Shown here: in pieces, positions 33,401-39,388 of the stretch
Layout of the letters: each line of letters begins with the position of its first letter
How positions within the stretch are numbered: position 1 is the first letter of the stretch
Assembly (NCBI GenBank): GCA_017453045.1
Contig: JAFTKX010000038.1
Span: 1-61,559 of the forward strand
Length of the DNA: 61,559 bases
Source of the DNA: Clostridia bacterium
GTDB lineage: Bacteria; Bacillota; Clostridia; Christensenellales; Borkfalkiaceae
Reading direction: 5' to 3'
Notes under the pieces: model-generated
What the model was told of the DNA's origin: nothing
Seen by the model: only the letters and a program-made list of their open reading frames with translations
Databases searched by the model: none
Translations under genes and position numbers: made by a program

Positions 33401-35543
33401 CTTTGATAAGACTTGATGTTTTCGTTTCTGCGTCGTAAACAAACGCTATCGTAAAGAATTCTCCAAGCGTAACTCTCTTTGAAACTTCTTCAAGTTTATC
33501 TTTAGTCGTTCCTTCTTCGTCAGAGAGTAAATCGCCGAGCGTAAAGTCAAAAAGTTCCGCAGCCGCGCCCGTAACTTTTATCTTGCCGTACGCAATCCAC
33601 TCGTTACCCGATTTTTCATAGTTTACAACTTCGCCGAGCGGAATATCTTTAATTACTGCTTTAAGGTCAAACGCGTGGTTTTTATCTAAACCTGCGGGAA
33701 TTTGCCATAATTTTAAATTCAAGAGAGTGTTAAGACCTTCTTGAACTTTTTCACCCTTTAAGAAATAAGTTTCGTCCGCGCCTTCTTCGCCCGTGTCGGA
33801 AGTTAAATCTTTAACTAAAGCCTTTGCAATATCGCCCACTCTAAGTTCAGGCAATAACGCTTCTATAACCGCTCCGTACGAGAAGTTACCGCTTGACAAC
33901 TGGTCGATAAGCGCAAACAACGCCGAGAATTCAACGTCATAAACGAGAGAAACGAACTTGTCTACTTCTTTTCCGTTAGCGTCGTACCAAACGTCGCCGA
34001 CTTTTTCAGCGCCTAAAACTTTACCAAGCGTAGTTCCTGCAAGAGCGTTTTCTAAAGTCTTTAAAACTTTACTCAAATCTACTTTATCGCCACCCAAACC
34101 GTCTACAAGGTCGGAGAACTTCACGTCTAATAAACTTGCGAAAAGAACGTTGATTTCTTTACCGTTATTTGAGTAAACGTAATTTCCGTTTTCGTCTTTC
34201 TCAATACCGAAAAGTTCGCCTAAACCTTCGCCGATGGTAAGGTCGCCACAAGAATCTTGAATAGAATTTACTAAATTTTTACGAACGTTGTCTAAAGAAA
34301 GCTCGGTGCCTTCTTCGCCAACTATATCTTCAATGGAGATGTCACATATTGCTGTTAAAAGTTTATTAACCGGTTTGCCGTCTTTTACCCATTCGCCGTT
34401 TTCGCTCTTTTCAAAGCCGAGGAAAGACTCGAATACGTCGCCAACCGTAAGGTCGCCCATTACTAAAAGGGCGTTATGTATCTTATCGGTAAGTTCGCCT
34501 TCGCCCGTAAATACGTGGAAAAGCGTGGTAAGGTCAAGAGAAACGAGTTCTTCCATAAGACCTTTTGCAGGCTTACCGTCTTTATCAAGCCATACGCCGT
34601 CATCACCCTTCTTGTATCCCAAGAGAGCGCCGAGTTTAACGTTATCTAAAAGTTTGTCCGCTACGAAAACGTATTCGCCCGAAACGACGTCTTTTTCAAA
34701 CAAATCGGAAACCTTTACGTTATTGAAAAGGTTGTCGAGCGTTTCGACGAGAGTGTTTCCTTCGCCCAAAATAGGCGTTAAAATTTCGCCTACCGACTTG
34801 TTGCCGATTGAAGAAAGTCCGCCGTTTACGATTTCGTCGCCTATGGTAGACTTTTTAGTAACGACGTCGATTATTCCGCCGAATTCTACGTTTGCAACGA
34901 GATCCAAAAAGTCGGGCATTCCGTCTTTTGCAGAATAGTTACCGTCGCCGTCGCCGTCTTCAAATACCGACGGTAAAACACCGCCGAGTTTAACGTCGGA
35001 AAGCGCGTCTAAAAATCCGTATCTGCCTGTCGCCTCGTCTTTTGCGATAAATTGACCTACGCTATAACTACGGAGTTTTTCTCTTTCAGCCTTTGAAAGA
35101 ATTAAATCTTCGGGAATAAAGCCTAAAAGCGCGCCTACCGGAAGGTCTGCTAAAAATCTCGAAAGACCGCCTTCGGTAAAAAGCGTGAAAATCGAAACGG
35201 ACTCAAGGTCGGCGATAAATTGCTTATCGTCTTCTTTGATAATCGGTTCGTTTGAAAAACCGTTGATAAGCCCGATAAGGTCAAAGCCGTACTTTTCCTT
35301 AAGGTCGCCTATCGTATAATTTTCAGGCGAAGCCGCGCCGTTGTTTAAAATGGCGAGAATGTCTTCTATCGAAGCGTCCGACAAGTCGCCGAGTTCGTCT
35401 TCCTTTTCAGGCAAGACAAGACTACCTACGGGAAGGTCTGTATACATGTAGTAAACCGACGTTGCAAGCGTGGTTACTACCGACGCGATACCGAGAATCG
35501 CGCCGAGTAACAAACTTATTACCCTCTTGAAAATTTTACCCAT
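24408..35543 (-). CDS. giant membrane-anchored repeat protein, unknown function
   Basis: About 3711 residues; the start is the ATG at 35541-35543, preceded by AGGAG. Residues 1-35 hold basic residues and one membrane helix (VISLLLGAILGIASVVTTLA), and the rest would lie outside the cell. No sorting signal or catalytic motif is seen. The body is a chain of related units: a short helix with a VGD(V/L) start, a hairpin often containing GxW-Y and NGK, a helix, then a xVxDVL segment. Three zones stand out: diverse units to about residue 1130; five or so units of about 116 residues (1138-1748, with RTF-DYF-DF); and about ten units of 78 residues (2194-2994, with VGD-YDL-RKFVEK). Near 3240-3530 the hairpins gain Cys and His. 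The length suggests a long extracellular fibre, wall-spanning rod or adhesin; this is a guess. Confidence 0.85.
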   Translation of the reverse strand: MGKIFKRVISLLLGAILGIASVVTTLATSVYYMYTDLPVGSLVLPEKEDELGDLSDASIEDILAILNNGAASPENYTIGDLKEKYGFDLIGLINGFSNEPIIKEDDKQFIADLESVSIFTLFTEGGLSRFLADLPVGALLGFIPEDLILSKAEREKLRSYSVGQFIAKDEATGRYGFLDALSDVKLGGVLPSVFEDGDGDGNYSAKDGMPDFLDLVANVEFGGIIDVVTKKSTIGDEIVNGGLSSIGNKSVGEILTPILGEGNTLVETLDNLFNNVKVSDLFEKDVVSGEYVFVADKLLDNVKLGALLGYKKGDDGVWLDKDGKPAKGLMEELVSLDLTTLFHVFTGEGELTDKIHNALLVMGDLTVGDVFESFLGFEKSENGEWVKDGKPVNKLLTAICDISIEDIVGEEGTELSLDNVRKNLVNSIQDSCGDLTIGEGLGELFGIEKDENGNYVYSNNGKEINVLFASLLDVKFSDLVDGLGGDKVDLSKVLKTLENALAGTTLGKVLGAEKVGDVWYDANGKEVDKFVSLVYDVEFSALFALIDQLSSGNFSYGAVIEALLPELRVGDIAKALVKDLTSDTGEEGADETYFLKGEKVQEGLNTLLNLKLWQIPAGLDKNHAFDLKAVIKDIPLGEVVNYEKSGNEWIAYGKIKVTGAAAELFDFTLGDLLSDEEGTTKDKLEEVSKRVTLGEFFTIAFVYDAETKTSSLIKGEDLNEFIVALCTWDYSIGDLLDVINGKQKVNAEYFRKELNDLIGDIALGESVRGLLTKFADSSKQELTLSVLPQLKGFLDPIMNTDCKVFIDLVFDIVAGKTLDVVELLEDIYGDDSIADIVGPLLNLGGDENGYKLGDKELGVAITALLNTEVVSTIEVFLKGKGDAIAKINSLVNGNPAIVDLDYMLGDYLTMFTGYEYDDENANWLDKKKEKLYEPINKLLKVNVLDVLNNLLLDKEKTLDDKIHYLIDLFEGLTVRDVLSIIPAFANSEKSLLKKIGDLRIDLILHDFLNKENKPLDVVDKHLGAIQVYDFVTLFLTLTPATNSEGWPVYALNGKGVPLVLCDLMDVSVSNVLSWFKADDKLSAIITELVGKRNFGNHFADFGLKVFDRDSFKTLHDKNVAEFINELLKTKNFLEFIKPYVNDIYLGDVLSFFLPIEGKECAWIYNGKPAKQSLNTLFDIQVGDVLSWIKNPKAKEIVNELFKERTFGDYFSDFGEVKAVNDVLSKNLFNCVRDVKVAEFIGYFIDKDLEKVKEIFGEIYVGEVLEVATIASGSENAWKLLKLENKDYVNTVLNIQVKEVLGWTKKGVTAKSIVADIFEKRTFDAYFDDFDDVKVAKSILDESIFDFVRNEEVATVIGYIIDKKWETLLDIVGEVSVGHVLDLVNLATDDNGSWKVGKLEDKDYIETLLNVTVNDVRSWIKEKKVKNAVADIFEERTFEDYFNDFYDITVAKNVLSEQVFNCLRAVKVADFICYFIDKDWESLKGIVGDVSVGQVLDLVNLATGEQDNWKVAKLENKDYVNTVLNIQVKEVLGWTKKGVTAKSIVADIFEKRTFDAYFDDFDDVEVAKKVLDESIFDCVRDVEVVTVIGYIIDKDVESLKALVGEVSVGQVLDLVNLATGEQDNWKVAKLENKDYVNTVLNIQVKEIFAWTKKGVTAKSIVADIFEKRTFEDYFDDFYDITVAKKVLEQEIFYCVRDDQVATVIGYVIDKDVESLKLIVGSIYVAYVVDLVKAVEGEKGNWKFASETETLDAVVCDVFDIQLVDVFRWTKGGKVDAKAIVKEVFGERAVIDFVDLFGGISGKDTHKATKSSGSVVWALNTMAFPLIVSDVLDVTVVEILDLVDLIKDTNALIEKATDVVFDDRQIEEYTKDLGITLISDNDAFRKLREEYAEAFVNGLVKAKDKVEFILSYFDEAKIGNFVQIGLTKLTENEEERIWYNNGTAMWFILGDVFSVTVGDVRKWIKNISDVKPTVSDIVNTVAQERTVLEYVENVVGKDVKNDGFDKLLSLEVAQIVDVMLGLEGIEKDNVTKIVQVDYILNHTDEIMIGEFFKGYEGGYTYDESAKKWSKNGKEEGKFMQAVLSAPSSYVIYAVAVIVKPELIVDAFGDKRVGSFIQEPYNNIKALDSTIEGNNEDGYTVVGAYKEIMEKVANATVREIYESLMVNKTALKDLEEIFLNRELGDYLFDTLVQFVYKKDSLNVSVEGYASDKTDENGKYSLDANAKKLLDKVLNLNIKDTKDALTKNAMGFVEEFISDVYVGDLVYDLYRKFVEKTIPLGAEGFAFENAKANGGFYATSKNFKKVADITLNIRIKAIYDAIKDGKLEKELRNYYWNVRVGDIAYDLLRKFVEKTVPMGIEGYAYEKTDVNTGAYALVGNFANVMTPTLNVRVFDVYDAIKNKQVESFVLDVYKDVVLGDVAYDLLRKFVEKTVPLGVEGYGYDNKLANGKYVTNRNFANVVSTTLNVNAVDLYKAIKDKKILEFVEETYTDVLVGDLVYDLLRKFVEKTVPLGAEGYAFENRANNDGKFVTDRNFAEIVSTTLNVRVFDIVNALKDKKALEFVEDVYGNIVVGDLVYDLYRKFVEKIVPLGVEGYAFENAKANGGFYATSKNFKRIADITFNLNVLDIVNAVKAKSIEQYVRDNYWSVRVGDIAYDLLRKFVEKTVPMGIAGYAYENRSENSGLYNTSGNFKDVVDTTLNLNVIDLVDAIKGKTVESFVLAKYEDILVGDVAYDLLRKYVEKKVPLGVEGYGYANKQANGGKYATNRNFANVVSTTLNVNVVDLYKAIKDKQVESFVLDVYKDVLLGDVAYDLIRKYVEKKVPLGVEGYAFENRANNGGKYVTDRNFANVVSATLNVNAVDLYKAIKDNKALDFVKETYKDILVGDLAYDLLRKYVEKNIAMGIEGYSHEHKLANGGKFVTSKNFKTVANKTLNLNVVDLVNYTLDNQLNMIIYDIYNNVTFGDLGYDLFKSFVAKHVPYVEATGYAWEYAENDKLLSGKLAKPFRAVFAITLADVWEVVKGRTTIKDFVIEELGAITVADTVVPFIDKVLVNALEMTIDYDVALDYRVYVRGNFAEIANAVFAISVEDLLTMANLGDLLIGDNGLITDMPVGHIVGYLPNLKGLEKVFKHTEIEHVYGGSWKISGAFEVPMNILCSELTFRDVYDARTDIKEELLLKHFGDVMVGHFMGGNTADGKWYTSNGTEVDTHGAKNVIMNALYDMTVEQILGKDFDVTSVIEDIYAGQLMGYYYCGEFKYSKDAESDYPTCEDETHVDVDGYHYHFECEIKNEGHTHDKLGEGWYVIDAGVYTKVGAVEQAVAHLTLKTLMGGRLNMANVLEGVTLGEAMNLVYCDQTSDCEILANLKAGETHTCKEGWYKIETVNGVITYTREGVLMQKVSDVNMKVLLTDGIDLEDTFRGTYIGDVLGYSRCYVDGEGNRVCAEELGHVVDHDHKGTNVWYEYDETLGKYVKVPAIEGAMANVAMSEIVRGTFDADDALGNLTIGAIMGYEKCTGDYNCFVHDNCNSSTEGKWYNNGVEVTDNLAKAIVDFSINDMKDDGFIGDVLENIKATVTLADIFADENGNIPAGTPITLISANTPVGQINEALKTALQIEPAGKLYEAGILNISDETEKELDKVFGTLAIVSAKNNYAGDLESYKNQIRAALIAAQINPDALPPKYTETQINTVGGNFWRSLKPNELIDVLLASIELPTL
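24960..25815 (-). other. Cys/His-rich hairpin insertions in the giant protein
   Basis: Four successive units carry Cys- and His-rich loops, for example KCTGDYNCFVHDNC, CYVDGEGNRVCAEELGH, YCDQTSDCEIL...HTCKEGWY and CEDETHVDVDGYHYHFEC. Elsewhere in the protein Cys is sparse. They could bind metal or form disulfides. Confidence 0.6.
26560..28960 (-). repeat. about ten tandem coding repeats, period near 234 bp
   Basis: The segment coding for VGD-YDLLRKFVEK recurs at about 26630, 26866, 27103, 27329, 27564, 27798, 28030, 28259, 28497 and 28730. The spacing is 228-237 bp, about 78 residues. Neighbouring copies share long identical runs of DNA, so they arose by recent in-frame duplication or are kept alike by gene conversion. 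Confidence 0.85.
30300..32130 (-). repeat. about five tandem coding repeats, period near 348 bp
   Basis: A block coding for EKRTF-DYFDDF and AKSIVADIF recurs near 30541, 30889, 31236 and 31581 with 345-348 bp spacing. Parts such as the DNA for KGVTAKSIVADIFEKRTF are nearly identical between copies. Each repeat is about 116 residues and contains the same helix-hairpin-helix pattern as the 78-residue repeats. Confidence 0.85.
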
Positions 35544-35605
35544 AATGCATCTCCTGTTGCTTAAAATGGTCGTTGCACGCATATCCTACGCGCAATCGTG
35601 TAAAT

Positions 35606-35634
35606 ATTATATATATATTAATTTTTTTTGTCAA
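35606..35634 (-). promoter_or_regulatory. promoter of the giant gene
   Basis: Perfect TTGACA, 17 nt, TATAAT on the minus strand, about 60 nt before the ATG. It is divergent from the lipid kinase promoter. The 325-bp gap 35544-35868 holds these two promoters and otherwise AT-rich sequence without a gene. Confidence 0.85.
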
Positions 35635-35763
35635 TTGAAGAAAAGTCAATTTACGATAAAAATTAAAGAAAATACTAAATTTTTGGAAAATATTTTACTT
35701 TCATTTTATTTTTCTGTTTTTTGTGGCAATCGGGTGAATTGTTTAACAAAATTTCGTCTTTGC

Positions 35764-35792
35764 TTGCATTTTGGGATTAAATGGGTTATAAT
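35764..35792 (+). promoter_or_regulatory. promoter of the lipid kinase gene
   Basis: TTGCAT, 17 nt, TATAAT, about 75 nt upstream of the start codon. The leader contains a GTCGT/ACGAC hairpin near 35841-35859. Confidence 0.75.
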
Positions 35793-35868
35793 GGAAGAAA
35801 ATTTTAAAAAAGGCTAAGAAACGGCGCTCGGCTTAAGTAGTCGTAAACCAAAGACGACGGGTGGCTTT

Positions 35869-36735
35869 ATGCTTCATTTTATTATCAACCCCAAGGCAAA
35901 TCGGGGAAAAATTAAAAAGAAAGTTAAGGTTTTGGAAAAAATCTTAGCCGAAAAAGGCGTTGATTACGTCTTTCATTTTACCACCGAAAAAGGCGCTGCA
36001 ACCGAACTTGCAAATCAATTTTCAAACGAAGAAAACTCAACCGTTATCGCCGTTGGCGGAGACGGAACTATAAACGAAGTTTTAAACGGTTTGAACGTTG
36101 AAAAGGCAAAATTCGGCATAATTCCAAGCGGGAGCGGTAACGACTTTATCGCTTCGGCTGGTATTCCTTTAAAAACCGAAGACGCGCTCGAACTTATTTT
36201 AAACGGGGAAGCAAAGCCCACCGACTTTATGGTTTGCGGTGGAATTCGCGGTATAAACATTATCGGCACGGGTATTGACGTCGACATTTTAAAGCGTTGT
36301 AGAAGATATAAAGTTTTAAGGGGTAAACTTCAATATTTGGTTTCGCTTATCGTAAGTCTTATAAAATTTAAATTTTATAAGTTTTTCATAGAAAAGGGCG
36401 ACGAAAAGGTTGAAAAAGAAGGTCTAATCGTAGCGGTTGGAAACGGCAGGCAGTTCGGCGGTGGAATAAAAATGTGCCCAAAAGCCGTAATTGACGACGG
36501 TAAACTCGATTTCGTCGTTGCAGGAAAACTTAAAAAGAGCCGTATACCAAAAGCGTTTATCAAACTTATGAAAGGTAAAATTTTAGAGCAAGATTTTACC
36601 GAATTTGAACTTCGCGAACACGTTAAAATTACCTTTGACAAGCCCGTTACTATTCAAATCGACGGCGAACTTTACGACGATATCGACTTCGACCTTTCTA
36701 TCGTAAAAGGCGGAATAAAAATTTTCCGCCCTTAA
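35869..36735 (+). CDS. diacylglycerol kinase family lipid kinase (DagK/YegS type)
   Basis: Phosphorylates diacylglycerol or a similar lipid, recycling it into phospholipid synthesis. 288 residues. IINPKANRGK at the N-terminus and AVGGDGTINEVLNGL near residue 62 are the nucleotide-binding motifs, with GIIPSGSGNDFIAS following. The C-terminal half (GNGRQFGGGIKMCPKAVIDDGKLD) is the family beta-sandwich. The exact substrate is not decided by sequence. The ribosome binding site is weak (GGGTGG). Confidence 0.9.
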   Translation: MLHFIINPKANRGKIKKKVKVLEKILAEKGVDYVFHFTTEKGAATELANQFSNEENSTVIAVGGDGTINEVLNGLNVEKAKFGIIPSGSGNDFIASAGIPLKTEDALELILNGEAKPTDFMVCGGIRGINIIGTGIDVDILKRCRRYKVLRGKLQYLVSLIVSLIKFKFYKFFIEKGDEKVEKEGLIVAVGNGRQFGGGIKMCPKAVIDDGKLDFVVAGKLKKSRIPKAFIKLMKGKILEQDFTEFELREHVKITFDKPVTIQIDGELYDDIDFDLSIVKGGIKIFRP

Positions 36736-36742
36736 AAGTTTA

Positions 36743-36780
36743 AAAAAACCGCGGACGATAAAACAGTCGACGGTTTTAAT
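36743..36780 (+). terminator. possible terminator after the lipid kinase
   Basis: Interrupted stem AAAACCG/CGGTTTT with an inner GAC/GTC pair and a following T-rich tract. It is imperfect, so the downstream gene may be co-transcribed. Confidence 0.45.
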
Positions 36781-36799
36781 TATTTTAGGATTTTTCAGT

Positions 36800-37282
36800 A
36801 TGAAAAAATGGATAAAGTTTAAGTTTAAAGACCCCTTGTGGCTTTACGCCTTGATAATTTGGGGCGCGTGCGGTCTGCTGTTCTTTCTTACCGTTAAAGA
36901 GAGCGAATATTTCTTATCGGCAATCGCAATCATAATTGGAGCAATCGCCTCGGTTGGACTTTGGTTTGGCAATCACTACGGAATAAGAATTTCGGGCGAA
37001 AAGTATTTGATAATTTGCAATACGAAGATAGGCTCTTTTAGTAAAGACGAAGTGTCGCAAATAACTTTTTATTTTGTCAAGAACGAAGAAAATAAGTACG
37101 ACGTTTTGGCAAAAGTATTTTGTTTAAAAAAACCGCCTAAAGAGTTCGTATGGCATAACGTTTACTCACACCGCTTTGGCGGAACGCTTAATCTCAACGT
37201 AAAAAAAGGCGACTTGCAAGAATTGACCGAAAATTTATGCGAAGATAAAAAGATTACGGTAAAAGTTATCGACAACGCCTAA
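36800..37282 (+). CDS. small membrane protein, unknown function
   Basis: 160 residues, not recognised. Two hydrophobic helices (WLYALIIWGACGLLFFLTV and FLSAIAIIIGAIASVGLWF, residues about 14-58) are followed by a soluble beta-rich domain with conserved-looking aromatic residues. The topology resembles small bacterial PH-like membrane proteins, but this is only an impression. It is followed by a clear terminator. Confidence 0.65.
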   Translation: MKKWIKFKFKDPLWLYALIIWGACGLLFFLTVKESEYFLSAIAIIIGAIASVGLWFGNHYGIRISGEKYLIICNTKIGSFSKDEVSQITFYFVKNEENKYDVLAKVFCLKKPPKEFVWHNVYSHRFGGTLNLNVKKGDLQELTENLCEDKKITVKVIDNA

Positions 37283-37376
37283 AATTTGGCAAAAAATGGC
37301 AATAATCGACTTATACGGCGACTTTTGTTAAAATTTTCCTTTTAAAATTTCGATTAAATTATATATTATAATGATA

Positions 37377-37403
37377 AAAGGGCGATAATTTTCGCCCTTT
37401 TTT
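37377..37403 (+). terminator. intrinsic terminator
   Basis: Nine-base-pair stem AAAGGGCGA/TCGCCCTTT, followed by a T tract; ends the transcript of the 36800-37282 gene. Confidence 0.8.
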
Positions 37404-37414
37404 ATCTATAAAAA

Positions 37415-37430
37415 TGTTTCACGTAAAACT
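37415..37430. promoter_or_regulatory. parS-like site 1
   Basis: TGTTTCACGTAAAACT matches the ParB-binding consensus TGTTTCACGTGAAACA at 14 of 16 positions. It is intergenic. The G-to-A change at position 11 is shared with site 2 at 56138. Confidence 0.5.
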
Positions 37431-37450
37431 TTAAACCGTACGTCTAAAAC

Positions 37451-37484
37451 AAAAAAGCCGTAGCAAAATTTATGCTACGCTTTT
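37451..37484 (-). terminator. terminator after the XRE regulator
   Basis: Stem GCGTAGCA/TGCTACG-GC with a 7-nt loop and a following minus-strand TTTTTT tract, directly after the regulator stop codon. Confidence 0.75.
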
Positions 37485-37487
37485 ATT

Positions 37488-37697
37488 CTAATAATCGCTT
37501 CTTCCAAGCAAAAAATCGACGCTAACTGAAAACAAATCGGCAAGTTCAATTAGCATATCAAAATCACACTCGCGCTTTCCGTTTTCCCAGTAAGAAATTA
37601 GCCTTGTTGATACGCAGAGTTTGTTCGCAAGTTCTGCCCTTGATAAATTCTTTTCAGTTCTAAGTTCATATAATCTTTCTGCAAATTTATTCTTCAT
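37488..37697 (-). CDS. XRE-family helix-turn-helix regulator
   Basis: 69 residues, a bare Cro/CI-type DNA-binding domain: RLYELRTEKNLSRAELANKLCVSTRLISYWENGKRECDFD contains the helix-turn-helix, and LIELADLFSVSVDFLLGRSDY is the usual C-terminal helix. It is divergent from a small membrane protein gene. Two palindromes in the shared promoter region make it a likely autorepressor and local repressor. Confidence 0.9.
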   Translation of the reverse strand: MKNKFAERLYELRTEKNLSRAELANKLCVSTRLISYWENGKRECDFDMLIELADLFSVSVDFLLGRSDY

Positions 37698-37708
37698 ACT
37701 ATTATTTT

Positions 37709-37723
37709 AGAACAAATTGTTCC
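37709..37723. promoter_or_regulatory. operator 1 (XRE gene side)
   Basis: AGAACA-AAT-TGTTCC, a near-perfect palindrome with one mismatched outer base. It lies just 12 bp upstream of the XRE start codon, so binding would block XRE transcription or initiation. Confidence 0.75.
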
Positions 37724-37730
37724 AAAATAC

Positions 37731-37759
37731 TTGACACGGAACATTTTGTTCCATATAAT
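37731..37759 (+). promoter_or_regulatory. promoter of the small membrane protein with operator 2 in the spacer
   Basis: Perfect TTGACA (37731-37736), 17 nt, TATAAT (37754-37759). The spacer contains the perfect palindrome GGAACA-TTT-TGTTCC (37738-37752), the same motif as operator 1. A bound repressor would sit exactly between -35 and -10. Confidence 0.85.
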
Positions 37760-37805
37760 AATTATAGTTTATTTAGAAAAATTATATTTTAAAGGAGAAA
37801 ATTTT

Positions 37806-38069
37806 ATGGAAGAATTTTTTGAATTTGACGAGCGTAGCGACATATGGATTAAAATTTTTAAAGTTTATACGATAATAATGTTTGTGTTATTATTAATTGC
37901 AAGCGCTATTTTGTGTTTAGCAATGTGGTGCGAAGCTCAAATTATTGGTGGCGTTCTATTTTTAGTTGGTGGATGTTTTCTTGCTTTTGCTCAAGCAGTT
38001 GTCAATATGCTTATTATTCAACTGTTAAATAATATTCAAATTATTCGTGAAAAAATCGACAATCAGTAA
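37806..38069 (+). CDS. small two-helix membrane protein under XRE control
   Basis: 87 residues from the ATG at 37806, preceded by AAAGGAGA. An acidic N-terminus (EEFFEFDERSD) is followed by two long membrane helices (FKVYTIIMFVLLLIASAILC, and GGVLFLVGGCFLAFAQAVV) and a short polar tail. No known family is recognised. Tight operator control suggests that its expression is harmful or needed only on a signal. Confidence 0.7.
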   Translation: MEEFFEFDERSDIWIKIFKVYTIIMFVLLLIASAILCLAMWCEAQIIGGVLFLVGGCFLAFAQAVVNMLIIQLLNNIQIIREKIDNQ

Positions 38070-38095
38070 TCTATTTTAAATAACTCTATATCAAA

Positions 38096-38131
38096 AAAGC
38101 GTTTGCAAAATGAAATGCAAACGCTTTTTAT
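38096..38131. terminator. bidirectional terminator
   Basis: Twelve-base-pair perfect stem AAAGCGTTTGCA/TGCAAACGCTTT with an 8-nt loop and U-tracts on both strands, between convergent genes. Confidence 0.9.
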
Positions 38132-38135
38132 GTTT

Positions 38136-39155
38136 TTATAAAGATTTAAACACTTCGGATGCGTAGTGGGCAAGGTTTGAATCTTGTTCGGCAGTTCCAC
38201 CGCTTACACCTATCGCCCCAACGACTTCCCAACCTATTTTAAGCGGTTCGCCACCACCTAAAAAGATTAGTGACGGCTCGGTTTCAAGCCCTTTTAACGA
38301 GCCTTCTTTCTTTATTTCTTGGCAAAGTTGAGCCGTACTCATTTTGACCGCAGCGGACGTATACGCCTTTTTAACTGCAACGTCAAAACTAACTAAATAC
38401 GCGTCGTCCATAACTTCGACAAGTATCGGTCTACCTTGCGAATTTGCTATCGCCACAACCGCTTTAAGACCTATTTCTTGGGCTTTTTCTCTAACTTTTT
38501 GCGCAAGAGCGCGGGCTTTTTCAAGGGTTATATCCCTACCGTTTGCAACTCGTTTTATAACTTCGTTATAAATTCTTTCAAAATCTTTATCTTGGTTTTG
38601 ATTTTCGTTAAAAGTTTGCGAATTTGAAACGATTTTTGAAATATCCCCGTTTTCAAAATCAAAATCTATTCTTCTTGCTAAAACGTAAAGATAATCTGAA
38701 AGACGATTAACGTATTTTTTAATAAGTCCGTCAACGCCGAGTTTTCTATCGAGTTTTATTATTTCTCTCTCTAACCTACGGCAAACGGTACGAGCCATAT
38801 CAAGTCTTGAAGAAAGTTCGCACTTTGCAGAAAGAACGAAACCTTTTTGTCTTTCAAAAGAACTTTCTGTTTTATCGATTTGTTCTTCTAAATATCTAAT
38901 ATCTTTTTCAGTCGGCAAATATTCTATCTTTTGTGGAAAAGTTATTGCAGAACCTATTGAAAAAAGTTTAGTTTGTAAATCTTCTAATTTTTTAGTTAAA
39001 ATAGGACACGCGACGATAGCCCGACAGTTTGCAATAAAACTGACGAGTTCGTCAATGCAACCGAGAACGTCAAATCTCTCGTCTGCCTTTGAAATTTTCA
39101 TACTTGACGAAAGTGTAGAAAAACCACCGTCGCCGTTTCCCGTATAAATTTTCAT
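38136..39155 (-). CDS. PduO-type protein: cobalamin adenosyltransferase fused to a GlcG/HbpS domain
   Basis: Residues 1-180 are the PduO-type ATP:cob(I)alamin adenosyltransferase: YTGNGDGGFSTL near the start binds ATP, and the helical part with SRLDMARTVCRRLERE and RLSDYLYVLARRIDFD follows. Residues about 195-339 form the GlcG/HbpS (DUF336) domain: ARALAQKVREKAQEIGLKAVVAIANSQG and FLGGGEPLKIGWEVVGAIGVSGGTAEQD. The full PduO of Salmonella has the same two domains. It would make adenosylcobalamin. Its neighbour is a glycyl radical enzyme, a B12-independent class, and no B12-dependent enzyme is visible here. Confidence 0.88.
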   Translation of the reverse strand: MKIYTGNGDGGFSTLSSSMKISKADERFDVLGCIDELVSFIANCRAIVACPILTKKLEDLQTKLFSIGSAITFPQKIEYLPTEKDIRYLEEQIDKTESSFERQKGFVLSAKCELSSRLDMARTVCRRLEREIIKLDRKLGVDGLIKKYVNRLSDYLYVLARRIDFDFENGDISKIVSNSQTFNENQNQDKDFERIYNEVIKRVANGRDITLEKARALAQKVREKAQEIGLKAVVAIANSQGRPILVEVMDDAYLVSFDVAVKKAYTSAAVKMSTAQLCQEIKKEGSLKGLETEPSLIFLGGGEPLKIGWEVVGAIGVSGGTAEQDSNLAHYASEVFKSL

Positions 39156-39313
39156 AATTGTCCTTTTTGTTATTATTTTTATTAAAAGTGGGGCTATAAG
39201 TCGATTATCGGCAACGTAACGTTGCGTCCGTGTTTAGAAAACCCTTATCAAGTGATGTTTAAAGGCTTAGAAACAAGTTAGGCGAGGCTCATTTTATTGA
39301 CAAGGGTTTGGTT

Positions 39314-39384
39314 GACCTTGTTGGTCATCCCAGTCGTAAATTATCTTGCAGTAACGCACTTTTGCGAAGTATATAAGCCTTTAA
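39314..39384. repeat. dispersed intergenic repeat, copy 2
   Basis: Matches 113-183 over its whole length: GACC-N5-GGTC hairpin, CATCCCAGTCGTAAAT, CTTGCAG-AACG block, ATAAGCCTTTAAA tail ending at the activase stop codon. The rest of the gap 39156-39313 holds no gene. Confidence 0.75.
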
Positions 39385-39388
39385 AAAT

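Noticed and set aside
24408-35543. Many long open frames on the plus strand across the giant gene
   Set aside because: They are antisense shadows of a repetitive gene with biased codons; no ribosome binding sites or recognisable products.
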